From positions 62,001-126,000 of the forward strand of contig CAKPOE010000002.1 in assembly GCA_934169745.1 (NCBI GenBank): a stretch of 64,000 bases of DNA. Reading direction: 5' to 3'. Numbering within the stretch: position 1 is the stretch's first letter; the number at the start of each line of letters is the position of its first letter. Of the stretch, positions 1-8,995 are shown piece after piece. The position numbers were made by a program, and so were the translations under genes. The notes below the pieces were generated by a model. That model saw nothing but the letters and a program-made list of their open reading frames with translations. It was not told where the DNA came from and searched no databases. Source of the stretch: an uncultured Clostridia bacterium (lineage in GTDB: Bacteria; Bacillota; Clostridia; TANB77; UBA1234).

Positions 1-115
1 CTCCTTTTTTGTCATTATTACTCAAAATTGTATCTGCACAAGTTTTAGCTATTTCAATCGCCAAAAGTTTCTCCTTATGACCACGTTGCTCTGGAAAGCT
101 ACCGTTACTACTCAT
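1..115 (-). CDS. Unknown protein, N-terminal part only
   Basis: The first 38 codons of a gene that runs off the left edge of the window. The ATG at 115 is preceded by a strong AGGAGG ribosome binding site 6-7 bases upstream. The visible peptide begins MSSNGSFPEQRGHKEK and continues as a Lys/Ala-rich helix-forming segment. I do not recognise the family, and too little is present to assign a domain. A promoter lies just upstream in the gap before truB, so it is probably transcribed independently of the long operon behind it. Confidence 0.55.
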   Translation of the reverse strand, partial: MSSNGSFPEQRGHKEKLLAIEIAKTCADTILSNNDKKG

Positions 116-174
116 CTGGAAACCTCCTCTTTGAATTATCAAGCTGTCTTGTTAGTAACCTCATTTATATGTTC

Positions 175-203
175 ATAATATACTACTCATTTGCATTTTG
201 CAA
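175..203 (-). promoter_or_regulatory. Sigma-A-type promoter for the partial gene at the left edge
   Basis: On the minus strand a TTGCAA -35 (198-203) is followed after 17 bases by a TATTAT -10 (175-180). It sits between the end of truB and the start of the partial gene at 115 and fits that gene. Confidence 0.5.
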
Positions 204-208
204 TAAAA

Positions 209-1033
209 TTATATAATAATTTTTCTTTTTAATTTTTTATTTTTTACATCTCCCAAGCCTATATATTTGCTATCATGATACAAATTATACAAACCGTCTT
301 GCACATTCATTTCTATGCTCATTCCATTAATCAACTTATTTATTTCATCACCAATACTTATACTTTGTGCAAATATATCTTCCATAGGCACTATCTTTTC
401 ATCGCAAACATCATCTAATTCACACGCGTTGTCAATTGAAAATTGCCCAGTTTTAACCCTATTAAGCTTTGTCATCGTACCTATTGTACCTAATGCTTCA
501 GCTATTTCTTCACACAAAACCCTCACATATGTACCCTTCGAGCAACATACTCTATATTTTATGATGTTTTCGCTATATTCTACATTTGAAATATCAAATA
601 TTTCAATATCTCTTGCTTCTCTTTCCACTTCAATACCTTTTCTAGCTAATTCATATAGCTTAACTCCGTCTTTCTTTATAGCCGAATACATTGGTGGTAT
701 TTGTTTTTGCTTGCCTACAAACTTATACAAGATCGAACTATCGAATATTACTTGTTTTTCATTTTGTGTTTCCATAACTTTTCCTGTTATATCACCCGTA
801 TCTGTTTTTATTCCAAGTTGCATTTCCACATCATAAGTTTTATCTTCACAAGTTAAATATTGAACCAATTTAGTTGTAGCACCAACGCAAATTACTAGTA
901 CACCTGTAGCCATCGGATCCAGAGTGCCAGTATGCCCAACCTTTTTAGTTTGGAGCTTTTTTCTCACCTTTGCAACAACATCATGTGATGTAATTCCTTT
1001 CGGCTTGTTAATTATCAATAAACCATCTTTCAT
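209..1033 (-). CDS. truB: tRNA pseudouridine(55) synthase TruB
   Basis: Isomerises U55 to pseudouridine in the T-loop of most tRNAs. The N-terminus contains the family motif KPKGITSHDVV, and HTGTLDPMATGVL carries the catalytic aspartate (Asp39 from the chosen start). Length is 274 aa, close to the usual 290-300 with a short C-terminal PUA-like region. A GTG three codons upstream could also start the ORF, but ATG at 1033 matches the usual TruB N-terminus (MxGLLIINKPKG). It is the last gene of the rbfA-nrnA-truB end of the nusA-infB operon, as is common in Firmicutes. A hairpin separates it from nrnA. Confidence 0.95.
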   Translation of the reverse strand: MKDGLLIINKPKGITSHDVVAKVRKKLQTKKVGHTGTLDPMATGVLVICVGATTKLVQYLTCEDKTYDVEMQLGIKTDTGDITGKVMETQNEKQVIFDSSILYKFVGKQKQIPPMYSAIKKDGVKLYELARKGIEVEREARDIEIFDISNVEYSENIIKYRVCCSKGTYVRVLCEEIAEALGTIGTMTKLNRVKTGQFSIDNACELDDVCDEKIVPMEDIFAQSISIGDEINKLINGMSIEMNVQDGLYNLYHDSKYIGLGDVKNKKLKRKIII

Positions 1034-1075
1034 GCTTTTCACTCACTTTTAATTAGTATTATTTTAAACCAGATA

Positions 1076-1107
1076 AATTTAGGCGAACAAATCTGTCCGC
1101 CTAAATT
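1076..1107 (-). terminator. Hairpin between nrnA and truB
   Basis: Inverted repeat AATTTAGGCG..ACA / TGT..CGCCTAAATT with a three-base loop and one mismatch, directly after the nrnA stop codon. The U tract is weak, so it may attenuate rather than end transcription into truB. Confidence 0.45.
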
Positions 1108-1108
1108 A

Positions 1109-2062
1109 TTACTTTAACTGTTTCTTTATTTCTTCTACTAAAGTTTGCTTTATTTGTTCTAATGGCATAGCCATTTCTAATCCTGCAGCCCTTAAATGTC
1201 CACCACCAGCATACTTTGAAGCTATTTGTGAAACATCAACGTACTCATTAGCTCTTAAACTAATTTTATATCTTCCATCTTTTTCACGTGCAAATATTGA
1301 CACTTCAACTCCAGAAATATTTCTTCCATAGTTCACTATATTCTCGTAGTCTCCGTCTTCATTTTGTAATTCATCAACATCTTGTGTCGTTATGTATGTA
1401 AAAGCAACTTTTCCGTCTTCCAATATTTCAAGTCTATCTAATGCCCTTGACAATAGTCTCGTTCTCTTCTCTGTAGTTGTATCGAAAACAATTCTATATA
1501 TTTTAGATATATCAATTCCTGTTTCTAAAAGCATTGCTGCAAATTCAAAGGTTTCGCTTTGCGTATTATATCTAAATCCACCTGTATCTGTAAGTATACC
1601 AGTATAAATACATTCAGCCATTTCTTTATTTATTGCTATTTCCATTGCTGCAAGTACAATAATAAGATTTTGGCACGTAGATGAAGCAACAGCATTAACA
1701 TAGTTAACATCACCAAAATTTTGATTTGTAATGTGATGGTCAATTACTATTGTGTGTTCAATTTTTTCAAAGTATTGCTTGCAAATAAAAAGTCTTTCAG
1801 TATCACTTGAATCTAAAGCTATACATAAATCAAAGTCATCGACATTTTCTATCTCATGCTTTATTTCTGAAAATCCTGGCAAAAACGAATACATATTATT
1901 GATTTCTGGAATCAACACAGTAACTTGTTTTCCAATCTTTTTTAATGCATGCATAAAGCCAAGTGAACTTCCAACAGCATCTCCATCTGGGTTTTCATGC
2001 GTTAATATCAAGATATTGTGTGCTGCTTCTATTTTTTCTTTTATTTTTTCAAGTACAGACAT
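1109..2062 (-). CDS. nrnA: DHH-family phosphoesterase, NrnA-like oligoribonuclease/pAp phosphatase
   Basis: A 317-aa DHH/DHHA1 protein. The metal-binding motifs are visible: H22 with D26 and D28 in LTHENPDGDAVGSSLG, ALDSSD around 83-87, the signature DHH at 108-110, and the C-terminal DHHA1 motif GGGH. In Bacillus NrnA degrades 2-5 nt RNAs and dephosphorylates 3'-phosphoadenosine-5'-phosphate. The start ATG at 2062 has GAGGAGG upstream and abuts the rbfA stop. A gene of this family between rbfA and truB is a common Firmicutes arrangement. The oligoribonuclease and pAp activities are inferred from the family. Confidence 0.87.
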   Translation of the reverse strand: MSVLEKIKEKIEAAHNILILTHENPDGDAVGSSLGFMHALKKIGKQVTVLIPEINNMYSFLPGFSEIKHEIENVDDFDLCIALDSSDTERLFICKQYFEKIEHTIVIDHHITNQNFGDVNYVNAVASSTCQNLIIVLAAMEIAINKEMAECIYTGILTDTGGFRYNTQSETFEFAAMLLETGIDISKIYRIVFDTTTEKRTRLLSRALDRLEILEDGKVAFTYITTQDVDELQNEDGDYENIVNYGRNISGVEVSIFAREKDGRYKISLRANEYVDVSQIASKYAGGGHLRAAGLEMAMPLEQIKQTLVEEIKKQLK

Positions 2063-2440
2063 TTAGTCCTCCTCCTCATCTTCTCCATCTGTTTCTTCAT
2101 CATGAGTAATTCCTAAATCATTTATAATATTTTGTATATGAGCTCCATACTCCATTGAATCATCTAGTTCAAATTTAACTTCTGGAGTAGAATGCATTCT
2201 TATCTTACTTCCAATTTCTTTTCTTACAAAACCAGCAGCAGATGACAATGCATCCATAGCTTCTGATGTATCTTTTGTTCCAAGCATACTAACATATATT
2301 TTACAATATTTCAAGTCATTAGTAACAGAAACTTTTGTTACACTTATCAATCCGGTAAGCCTAGGGTCTTTAAGTCCCCTATCAATTAGCACACTAACTA
2401 TCTTTTTTATTTCCTCTTCGATTCTATCAGTTCTCTCCAT
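2063..2440 (-). CDS. rbfA: 30S ribosome-binding factor A
   Basis: Late 30S maturation factor that binds near the 5' end of 16S rRNA and helps cold adaptation. The 125-aa protein has the KH-like RbfA fold signatures: RIEEEIKKIVSVLIDRGLKD at the N-terminus and the central TNDLKYCKIYVSMLG. The C-terminus is an acidic tail typical of many RbfA proteins. It sits between infB (12 bases upstream) and nrnA (adjacent), with an AAGGAG site before ATG 2440. Confidence 0.95.
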   Translation of the reverse strand: MERTDRIEEEIKKIVSVLIDRGLKDPRLTGLISVTKVSVTNDLKYCKIYVSMLGTKDTSEAMDALSSAAGFVRKEIGSKIRMHSTPEVKFELDDSMEYGAHIQNIINDLGITHDEETDGEDEEED

Positions 2441-2452
2441 AAAAACTCCTTT

Positions 2453-5254
2453 TTATTGTTTTATTTCTTCCATAATGAATGATTCAATATGGTCTCCTAC
2501 CTTAATATCATTATAATCTTCAACTTGTACACCACATTCATAACCAGTTGCAACATCTTTCACATCGTTCTTTTCTCTCTTTAAAGATACTAATTTTCCT
2601 TCATGAATTACGACGTTGTCTCTAATTACTCTTACGCCTGAGTTTCTTACAATCTTTCCATCTATAACGTAACAACCTGCAATCATACCAACATTTGTTA
2701 TCTTAAATACCTGTCTTACCTCTGCCGTTCCTTGAATTACTTCTTTATATTTTGGTTGTAACATTCCTTTCAAAGCAGCTGTAACATCATCAATTGCATT
2801 ATATATAACCGAATACAATTTGATTTGTACACCCTCTTTGTCAGCAATAGATTTGGCCATTGGTTCTGGTCTTACGTTAAATCCTATAACGATAGCATTT
2901 GTTACTTTTGCAAGTGTAATATCAGATTCTGTAATACCACCAACATTTGCATGAATAATTCTAACACGTGCTTCTTCGTTTTGAATTTTTTCAAGTGATT
3001 GGCGAAGTGCTTGCACAGAACCTTGTACATCAGCTTTTATTATAATGTTCAAATCTTTTAATTTTCCTTCTTCAATTTGGCTAAATAAATTGTCTAATGT
3101 AACTGGTGAATTCTTCCTTATCATGTCTTCTCTTTGTTTGCTCTTTCTCTTCTCTATTAAGTGCTTAGCAACCTTTTCATTTTCAACTTCATAGAAAACT
3201 TCTCCTGCTTCTGGTACTTCAGAAAGGCCTATTACTTCTACTGGTGTTGATGGCCCTGCAGCCTTAACTTTTTGTCCTTTATCGTCTGTCATGCCTCTTA
3301 TTTTTCCTATTACACTTCCTACAACTATTGTATCCCCAATATTTAAAGTACCTCTTTGTACTAAAAGTGAAGCTGTAATACCTGTGTTTTTATCAAGTCT
3401 TGCTTCTAGTACTGTTCCTTTTGATTGCTTATTAGGATTTGATTTTAATTCTTTCATATCAGCAACTAAAAGAACCATTTCTAGCAAGCTGTCAATATTC
3501 TTATGTTGTTTTGCAGAAATAGGAACGCAAATTGTATCTCCGCCCCATTCTTCTGGAACCAAACCATATTCCATCAATTCTTGCTTTACCTTGTCAACAT
3601 TTGCATCTGGTAAATCGATTTTATTTATTGCTACAATTATTGATACACCGGCAGCTTTAGCATGATTAATTGCCTCTACTGTTTGTGGCATTATTCCATC
3701 ATTGGCTGCAACAATAATAATCGCAATATCAGTTACTTGTGCTCCTCTTGCACGCATTGCTGTGAAAGCTTCATGACCAGGAGTATCCAAGAATGTGATT
3801 TCTCTGTCATTTATTTTTACCTTATAAGCACCTATATGTTGTGTGATTCCACCAGCCTCTTTATCTATAACATTTGTTGAACGTATAGCATCTAGTAATG
3901 AAGTTTTACCATGGTCTACGTGTCCCATAACAACAACTATTGGAGGACGACTTACTAAATCTTCTTCCTTATCTTCTGTCTCATCAAATAATATATCTTC
4001 ATCTGAAACAACTTCTTTTTTATGCGCATTTACTCCAAATTCAGATGCAACTAAAAATGCTGTATCGAAGTCTAACTCATTGTTTAATGTTGCAAGTATA
4101 CCATATCCCATAAGCTTCTTTATAACTTCCGAAGCCTGCTTTTTCAACTTTTCAGCAAGTTCTTTAACAGTTATTGTGTCTGGAATATCAATATCTGTTA
4201 ACTCAAATATCTTTTGATCTACGTGATTCTTGCTCTCTGTAGCTTTCTTTTTGTTTTTCTTAAAACCTTTGCCTTTAGACAAATCATAATAATCAAACAT
4301 TTTGCTCTCAGTATCATTGAACATATTAGAGAAGTTACTTTCTGTCTGCAAATCCTTAAGTTTACCCATATTTATTTCTTCTCTATCTCTTGAGTTTTTT
4401 GATTTTGCATTTTTCTTGTTTAAATTATTATCGTCTTCAAACTTTCTGTTATCTTTCTGCTTATCTTTGTATCCTGTCTTCACAGTAGCTCTTGCAGGCT
4501 CTTTTTGTACAACATCAATTTCAGGAGCACGATTTTTGTTATCGTTATTCCTATTATTATCAAACCTTCTTTGATTATTATTTTGTTGCCTATTATTATT
4601 AAATTGTTTATTATTTGACTCTTCTTTTCTTGGCATATCTTTTCTATCTTCTCTTCTTACACTTTCATTTGGTTTATTAAATTTAGTATCCCTCATTTGT
4701 GGCTTTTCATTAATGTTTTTACTTACACTTACTTGCACATTTTCTTTTTGAGGAACTTCCTTTTCGATTTTTTCTAGCACTTTGGTTTCAATAACCTTTG
4801 TTTCAGTTTTTTTCTCTTCAACAGCAGGTTTTTCCTGAGGTTTTGCAACTGGCTCCTCTTTTTTAGGAGTGATTGGTCCTATCTTTCTTGCTGGTGTTCT
4901 ATACTTTATATTCATAGATGTATCTGTTCTTCTTTGGACAACTCCCAAATCATCAGCTCTTTGCCTATTAGTTTTAGGTTCCTCATTAACTGTTTCTATT
5001 CTAGTTACTTCTCTTCTTATTATAACAGGGGCAACTGGTTTCTTCTCTTTTTTCACATTTTCTTTTTGTGCTTTATTATCTGAAACTTTTGTGTTATCTC
5101 CTTTTAGTTGTTTTCTTATTTTTTCAACTTCTTCATCCTCTAAAGTTGATAGATGGCTCTTTATGTCGTATTTCAATTTGATTAGCTTATCCACCAACTC
5201 TTTACTTTGCATTCCTAGTTCCTTAGCTAATTCATGAACTTTCATTTTTCCCAT
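2453..5254 (-). CDS. infB: Translation initiation factor IF-2
   Basis: GTPase that places initiator fMet-tRNA on the 30S subunit and promotes subunit joining. The 933-aa protein has an N-terminal IF2_N helical domain (about residues 1-55). A long low-complexity charged Asn/Gln/Lys/Glu-rich linker follows to about residue 330, then a second IF2_N-like segment. The GTPase domain has G1 GHVDHGKTSL near residue 445, G3 DTPGHE and G4 NKID, followed by the beta-barrel and C-terminal fMet-tRNA binding domains. ATG 5254 overlaps the TAA of the L7Ae gene (TAATG) with AAGGGGG upstream, suggesting translational coupling. Confidence 0.97.
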   Translation of the reverse strand: MGKMKVHELAKELGMQSKELVDKLIKLKYDIKSHLSTLEDEEVEKIRKQLKGDNTKVSDNKAQKENVKKEKKPVAPVIIRREVTRIETVNEEPKTNRQRADDLGVVQRRTDTSMNIKYRTPARKIGPITPKKEEPVAKPQEKPAVEEKKTETKVIETKVLEKIEKEVPQKENVQVSVSKNINEKPQMRDTKFNKPNESVRREDRKDMPRKEESNNKQFNNNRQQNNNQRRFDNNRNNDNKNRAPEIDVVQKEPARATVKTGYKDKQKDNRKFEDDNNLNKKNAKSKNSRDREEINMGKLKDLQTESNFSNMFNDTESKMFDYYDLSKGKGFKKNKKKATESKNHVDQKIFELTDIDIPDTITVKELAEKLKKQASEVIKKLMGYGILATLNNELDFDTAFLVASEFGVNAHKKEVVSDEDILFDETEDKEEDLVSRPPIVVVMGHVDHGKTSLLDAIRSTNVIDKEAGGITQHIGAYKVKINDREITFLDTPGHEAFTAMRARGAQVTDIAIIIVAANDGIMPQTVEAINHAKAAGVSIIVAINKIDLPDANVDKVKQELMEYGLVPEEWGGDTICVPISAKQHKNIDSLLEMVLLVADMKELKSNPNKQSKGTVLEARLDKNTGITASLLVQRGTLNIGDTIVVGSVIGKIRGMTDDKGQKVKAAGPSTPVEVIGLSEVPEAGEVFYEVENEKVAKHLIEKRKSKQREDMIRKNSPVTLDNLFSQIEEGKLKDLNIIIKADVQGSVQALRQSLEKIQNEEARVRIIHANVGGITESDITLAKVTNAIVIGFNVRPEPMAKSIADKEGVQIKLYSVIYNAIDDVTAALKGMLQPKYKEVIQGTAEVRQVFKITNVGMIAGCYVIDGKIVRNSGVRVIRDNVVIHEGKLVSLKREKNDVKDVATGYECGVQVEDYNDIKVGDHIESFIMEEIKQ

Positions 5255-5571
5255 TAATCATTTGCCCCCTTTAATTCTATAACCATATCATTTATTTTTT
5301 TACAAAAATTAGAATCTAATACACCAATGATAGCCTTATTCTCTTTGCCTATTGCATGACTTATTTCATCAATAGTACCAAATTCTACATATATAACATT
5401 CTTGTTGCAAATCCTTTTAAATTTACTCTTGGTATTATCAGAAGCATCACATGCTACAATTATCATACTAACTTTTCCGTATTTTATTTTTTCTTCACAC
5501 ATATCTGCGCCATACGCCAACATTCCGGCACGCATACAAAGGCCAAGCATAGAATAAATTTTTTTATTCAC
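5254..5571 (-). CDS. L7Ae-family ribosomal protein, YlxQ type
   Basis: A 105-aa L7Ae/L30e/Gadd45-fold protein of the YlxQ group, expected to bind kink-turn-type RNA. The family signatures are the N-terminal LGLCMRAGMLAYG and the central MIIVACDASDNTKSKFKRIC. It is encoded between ylxR and infB and overlaps both neighbours, which is the standard position of ylxQ. Function in vivo is not well defined for this family. Confidence 0.87.
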   Translation of the reverse strand: MNKKIYSMLGLCMRAGMLAYGADMCEEKIKYGKVSMIIVACDASDNTKSKFKRICNKNVIYVEFGTIDEISHAIGKENKAIIGVLDSNFCKKINDMVIELKGAND

Positions 5572-5821
5572 CTTTTATTACTCTCCTCAAATTATCATAT
5601 ACTTCTTTTTCTATTTTCATGTCAAATTCTTTTTCAAATCTCTTAGCCTTTATCGCTTTTTCCAAACATTCTTCACTACAAATATATGCACCTCTACCTT
5701 CTATTTTTCCGGTAGTATCAATTATTATTTCATCCATTCTAGTTTTTACAACTCTATAAAGCTTGTTTTTAGGTTTTGATTCCATACATCCCAAACATTT
5801 TCTTTGTGGAATTTTTTTCAT
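5564..5821 (-). CDS. YlxR-family RNA-binding protein (RnpM)
   Basis: An 85-aa DUF448/YlxR protein. The family hallmark PQRKCLGCMESKPKNKLYRVV is at the N-terminus, followed by GRGAYICSEECLEKA, where two Cys pairs lie on a small RNA-binding fold. YlxR of Bacillus has been described as a binding partner and modulator of RNase P RNA. It lies between nusA and the L7Ae gene with an 8-base overlap to the latter. Confidence 0.88.
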   Translation of the reverse strand: MKKIPQRKCLGCMESKPKNKLYRVVKTRMDEIIIDTTGKIEGRGAYICSEECLEKAIKAKRFEKEFDMKIEKEVYDNLRRVIKGE

Positions 5822-5860
5822 TTTATCACCTTTGCCTATATAAAATTTAATTTAACCTTA

Positions 5861-6907
5861 TTATTCACCTGCTTTAATTTGGCTCTCACTCTTTATATCT
5901 ATCTTCCAACCAGTTAATTTTGCAGACAATCTTGCGTTTTGACCATCTTTGCCAATTGCAAGTGATAATTGTCCATCAGGAACAACAACTTTAGAAGATT
6001 TGTTTTCCTCATCAATATCAACAGCTAGAACTGTTGCTGGGCTAAGCGCTGAGGCTATAAATTGTACTGGATCTTCACTCCACTCAACTATATCTATTTT
6101 TTCTTCTTTTAATTCATTCAATATATTTTGAATTCTTGTTCCTCTTTGACCAACGCATGAACCAACTGGATCAATATTAGGATCTTTAGAATATACAGCT
6201 ACTTTAGTTCTAGAACCAGCTTCTCTTACTATATTTTTTATTTCAATTAAACCTTCGTAAATTTCTGGAATTTCCAATTCTAACAATCTCTTTACAAATC
6301 CAGGATGAGTTCTAGAGATAAGCATTTGTGGGACACCTTTACTACTCTTTTGCACTTCAACAACATATGCTTTTATTCTATCATTTACAGCATAAGTTTC
6401 TGTTGGAATTTGTTCATTAGGAGTCATTATACCTTCTATTCTGCCCAAATCAACAATAATTAAATTCTTATCAACTTTTTGCACTATTCCTGAAACGATC
6501 TCACCTTGTCTATCTGAATACTCTGTAAATACAATTTCTCTTTCAGCTTCTCTTATTTTTTGAACAATAACTTGCTTAGCTGTTTGAGCAGAAATTCTTC
6601 CGAAATCTTTAGGAACTATCTCTACATCTACAAAATCTCCAATTTTAGCTTTCTTATCAATTTTCTTTGCTGCTTCCAACTCTATTTCAATTGCAGGATC
6701 AAAAACTTCTTCCACAACTTCCCTTACAGAGTATACTTTAATTGTTGCATTCTCCTCATCAATAACAATTTTAACGTTTTCAGATGAATTAAAGTTTCTC
6801 TTATAAGCTGTAACCAAAGCATTTTCAATAGCATCTAATAAATAGTTTTTATTAATTCCCTTTTCAATACTTAGTTCCTCTAATGCTTCAAAAAATTCCT
6901 TATCCAT
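5861..6907 (-). CDS. nusA: Transcription termination/antitermination factor NusA
   Basis: Binds RNA polymerase and nascent RNA to control pausing, termination and antitermination. Domains in order: NusA N-terminal domain from MDKEFFEALEELS (residues 1-125), an S1 domain (about 130-200), then two KH domains containing GSCVGQRGTRIQNI and AIGKDGQNARLSAKL. At about 348 aa it is the short Firmicutes form without the C-terminal acidic repeats. The ORF extends six codons further upstream (MGGMRK), but MDKEFFEAL is the conserved N-terminus and is preceded by GGGAGG. It overlaps the rimP stop region. Confidence 0.96.
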   Translation of the reverse strand: MDKEFFEALEELSIEKGINKNYLLDAIENALVTAYKRNFNSSENVKIVIDEENATIKVYSVREVVEEVFDPAIEIELEAAKKIDKKAKIGDFVDVEIVPKDFGRISAQTAKQVIVQKIREAEREIVFTEYSDRQGEIVSGIVQKVDKNLIIVDLGRIEGIMTPNEQIPTETYAVNDRIKAYVVEVQKSSKGVPQMLISRTHPGFVKRLLELEIPEIYEGLIEIKNIVREAGSRTKVAVYSKDPNIDPVGSCVGQRGTRIQNILNELKEEKIDIVEWSEDPVQFIASALSPATVLAVDIDEENKSSKVVVPDGQLSLAIGKDGQNARLSAKLTGWKIDIKSESQIKAGE

Positions 6908-6912
6908 TTTCC

Positions 6913-7374
6913 TCATTCCTCCCATTTAAATAATATTTTAGCCGATGCAATATTTGATATTTCTATTACCACTTCATTTTCTTCTGTTTCAAGTATTACT
7001 TTACCACCTAAAAAGCTTTTCAAAACGCCTTTTAATTCTCTTTTGCTACCCAAAGGCTTGAAAAGTTTTACTTCTATATCCTTTCCTATAGCCATTATAT
7101 AATGCCTTTCTTCTCTTAAGTGTCTTTCAAGTCCACATGAAGAAACCTCTAAAGAATATGACGTACTAATTGGATCTGCCTCGTCAAGTATGGGATCAAT
7201 TGCTGTACTTACCTTTTCACAATCATCCAAATCAATACCGTTTTCATTATCAATATAGATTCTCAAGAAATATTCCTTTCCTTCCTTTACATATTCTACA
7301 TCATACAATAAGTAACCTAACTGTTCTACAGTAGGAGCAACTAATTCATAAATACTTTGCTCTGTCTTAGTCAT
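6913..7374 (-). CDS. rimP: Ribosome maturation factor RimP
   Basis: A 153-aa factor needed for 30S assembly. The N-terminal alpha/beta domain includes VEYVKEGKEYFLRIYIDNE and the conserved DDCEKVSTAIDPILD. The segment YSLEVSSCGLERHLR is the family signature (usually SPGLDRPL), with SCG replacing SPG. The C-terminal SH3-like domain follows. It is the first gene of the rimP-nusA-ylxR-ylxQ-infB-rbfA operon, with an AAGGAGG site before ATG 7374 and a stable hairpin in its leader. Confidence 0.93.
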   Translation of the reverse strand: MTKTEQSIYELVAPTVEQLGYLLYDVEYVKEGKEYFLRIYIDNENGIDLDDCEKVSTAIDPILDEADPISTSYSLEVSSCGLERHLREERHYIMAIGKDIEVKLFKPLGSKRELKGVLKSFLGGKVILETEENEVVIEISNIASAKILFKWEE

Positions 7375-7402
7375 GTTTCCTCCTTACTCGCATACAAACG
7401 TA

Positions 7403-7426
7403 AAGAGTGAGGTTTCCCTCACTCTT
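7403..7426 (-). terminator. Hairpin in the rimP leader / after mini-RNase III
   Basis: A perfect 10-bp stem (AAGAGTGAGG / CCTCACTCTT) with a four-base loop, followed on the minus strand by a T-rich run. It lies downstream of the mini-III gene and 30 bases before the rimP start. It could terminate the upstream unit or act as an attenuator of the nusA operon. Confidence 0.6.
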
Positions 7427-7557
7427 CAAGTAATTTTTATTATGCTAACGCTATTATACTACGGATATAAGCATTTTGCAAGTATTTTTGTGAAATTTAT
7501 TACCACTTTTCTAATTTTCAGCAATATAAATTCAAATATATTGTGTACCAATTTTAG

Positions 7558-7935
7558 CTAGGCTCCAACACATTTTGACAATATATCATCTAGTCTCTCT
7601 TTTTGTTCAGACAAATACAGGTATCCAATAAGTGCTTCAAATCCAGTTGCATGCTTATATTCTACTATATCTGCATTTTTAGCATGAGAATGAGGATTTG
7701 CATTTCTTCCTCTTCTAACAACATCTTTTTCATCATCAGTCAAATATTCTTCTATCTTCATTAATATATTTGCCTGTGCTTTAGCACTAACATATTTTAT
7801 ACTCTTCTTATGTAACGCACCATTTTTACACATTCCCTGCCTTATAACATAGTCTCTTATAAACATTTCATAAACAGCATCTCCCATGTAAGCAAGCACA
7901 AGTGATGGCATTTGCAATACTTCTTTTTCGGTCAT
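7558..7935 (-). CDS. mrnC: Mini-ribonuclease 3
   Basis: A 125-aa RNase III catalytic domain without a dsRNA-binding domain, which matures 23S rRNA ends in Bacillus. The signature motifs are LAYMGDAVYEMFIRDYV (residues 13-29, catalytic Asp and Glu) and the second acidic cluster TGFEALIGYLYL. The central RGRNANPHSHAKNADIVEY is diagnostic for mini-III. ATG 7935 is preceded by AAGGAG. It lies next to rbgA, another ribosome-assembly gene, in the same direction. Confidence 0.93.
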   Translation of the reverse strand: MTEKEVLQMPSLVLAYMGDAVYEMFIRDYVIRQGMCKNGALHKKSIKYVSAKAQANILMKIEEYLTDDEKDVVRRGRNANPHSHAKNADIVEYKHATGFEALIGYLYLSEQKERLDDILSKCVGA

Positions 7936-7953
7936 CTATTTTGCTCCTTATAA

Positions 7954-8820
7954 CTAATTTACATCTTCCAATGTAATTCTACCTATTTTTCCGCTTCTAA
8001 ATTCATCAAGTAATATGTTAGCTGTTCTTGTATAATCTATTTCATTTCCTCTAAGTAAACATCCCCTTTTTCTGCCGATTTCTTCTAATAATTCGTAAGG
8101 CATATCATACTCAAAATTCTCATCAATTTTATACCTCGCATACAGGCTATTTTTACTTCTTCTTGATAGTTCGTCCACTAAGCATACTGCAAGTTCTTCA
8201 ACATCAAGTACCTCATCTTTGATTGTTCCGATATACGCAAGATGTCTTGCAAACCTTTCATTATCCAATTTTGGCCATAACACACCTGGAGTGTCCAATA
8301 GTTGAATTCTGTCGCCAAGTCTTATCCACTGATTTTTTCTGGTAACACCAGGTTTATTCCCGGTTTCTGCCGTTTGTTTCCCGGCAATCTTATTTATCAA
8401 TGTAGATTTTCCAACATTAGGAATACCGACAATCATAGCTTTTATAGAAGCGCCAACTTTTCCTTTTTCAACTTCTTTATCAATTTTTTCTTTCATAATG
8501 TCTTGTACTTTCTTTACAACGTCTTGCACACCTTTTCCAGAATTACTATCAACTGATACCGCTTCTATACCATTTGATTTATAATAGTTTATCCACTCCT
8601 TACTACTCTTGTCATCAGCCAAATCTGATTTATTAAGCACGATAAGTCTTGGCTTATTTCCTATTATCTCGTTTAGTACTGGATTTCTACTTGCCTTTGG
8701 GATTCTAGCATCCACTAATTCTATAACTATATCAACTTTTTTTATATCCTCTCCAATTTCTCTTCTTGCTTTCGCCATATGACCAGGATACCAGTTGATG
8801 TTTGATTTATTTTCATTCAT
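7954..8820 (-). CDS. rbgA: Ribosome biogenesis GTPase RbgA (YlqF)
   Basis: Circularly permuted GTPase needed for late 50S assembly. The order of motifs is permuted as expected: G4 LNKSDLAD precedes G1 GIPNVGKSTLINKI and G3 DTPGVLWPK. The N-terminus INWYPGHMAKARREI is the family signature. The ORF runs 21 codons further upstream, but ATG 8820 has an AAAGGAT site while the longer start has none, and 288 aa matches the family length. In Bacillus rbgA follows rplS. Here two Ham1-type genes and a membrane protein intervene. Confidence 0.93.
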   Translation of the reverse strand: MNENKSNINWYPGHMAKARREIGEDIKKVDIVIELVDARIPKASRNPVLNEIIGNKPRLIVLNKSDLADDKSSKEWINYYKSNGIEAVSVDSNSGKGVQDVVKKVQDIMKEKIDKEVEKGKVGASIKAMIVGIPNVGKSTLINKIAGKQTAETGNKPGVTRKNQWIRLGDRIQLLDTPGVLWPKLDNERFARHLAYIGTIKDEVLDVEELAVCLVDELSRRSKNSLYARYKIDENFEYDMPYELLEEIGRKRGCLLRGNEIDYTRTANILLDEFRSGKIGRITLEDVN

Positions 8821-8995
8821 TTTTCCACATCCTTTAATTTTCTCAACTTTCAAATTCGAAAGTGTATCTGGTATTTTCATCATTTAATATGCCTGTTATC
8901 ATCTTGCCAGTACATATCAATGCCTGCACACTACAACATTTGTAACTGTTTGCGCATTGATAATTGATTTAGAAATACTTCCTATTGCGTTTGCA

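Noticed and set aside
315..836. Long plus-strand open frame inside truB
   Set aside because: It is the antisense shadow of truB. It has no ribosome binding site, and the truB frame carries the conserved protein signatures. The same applies to the many other plus-strand frames opposite infB, clpC, leuS and the ABC genes.
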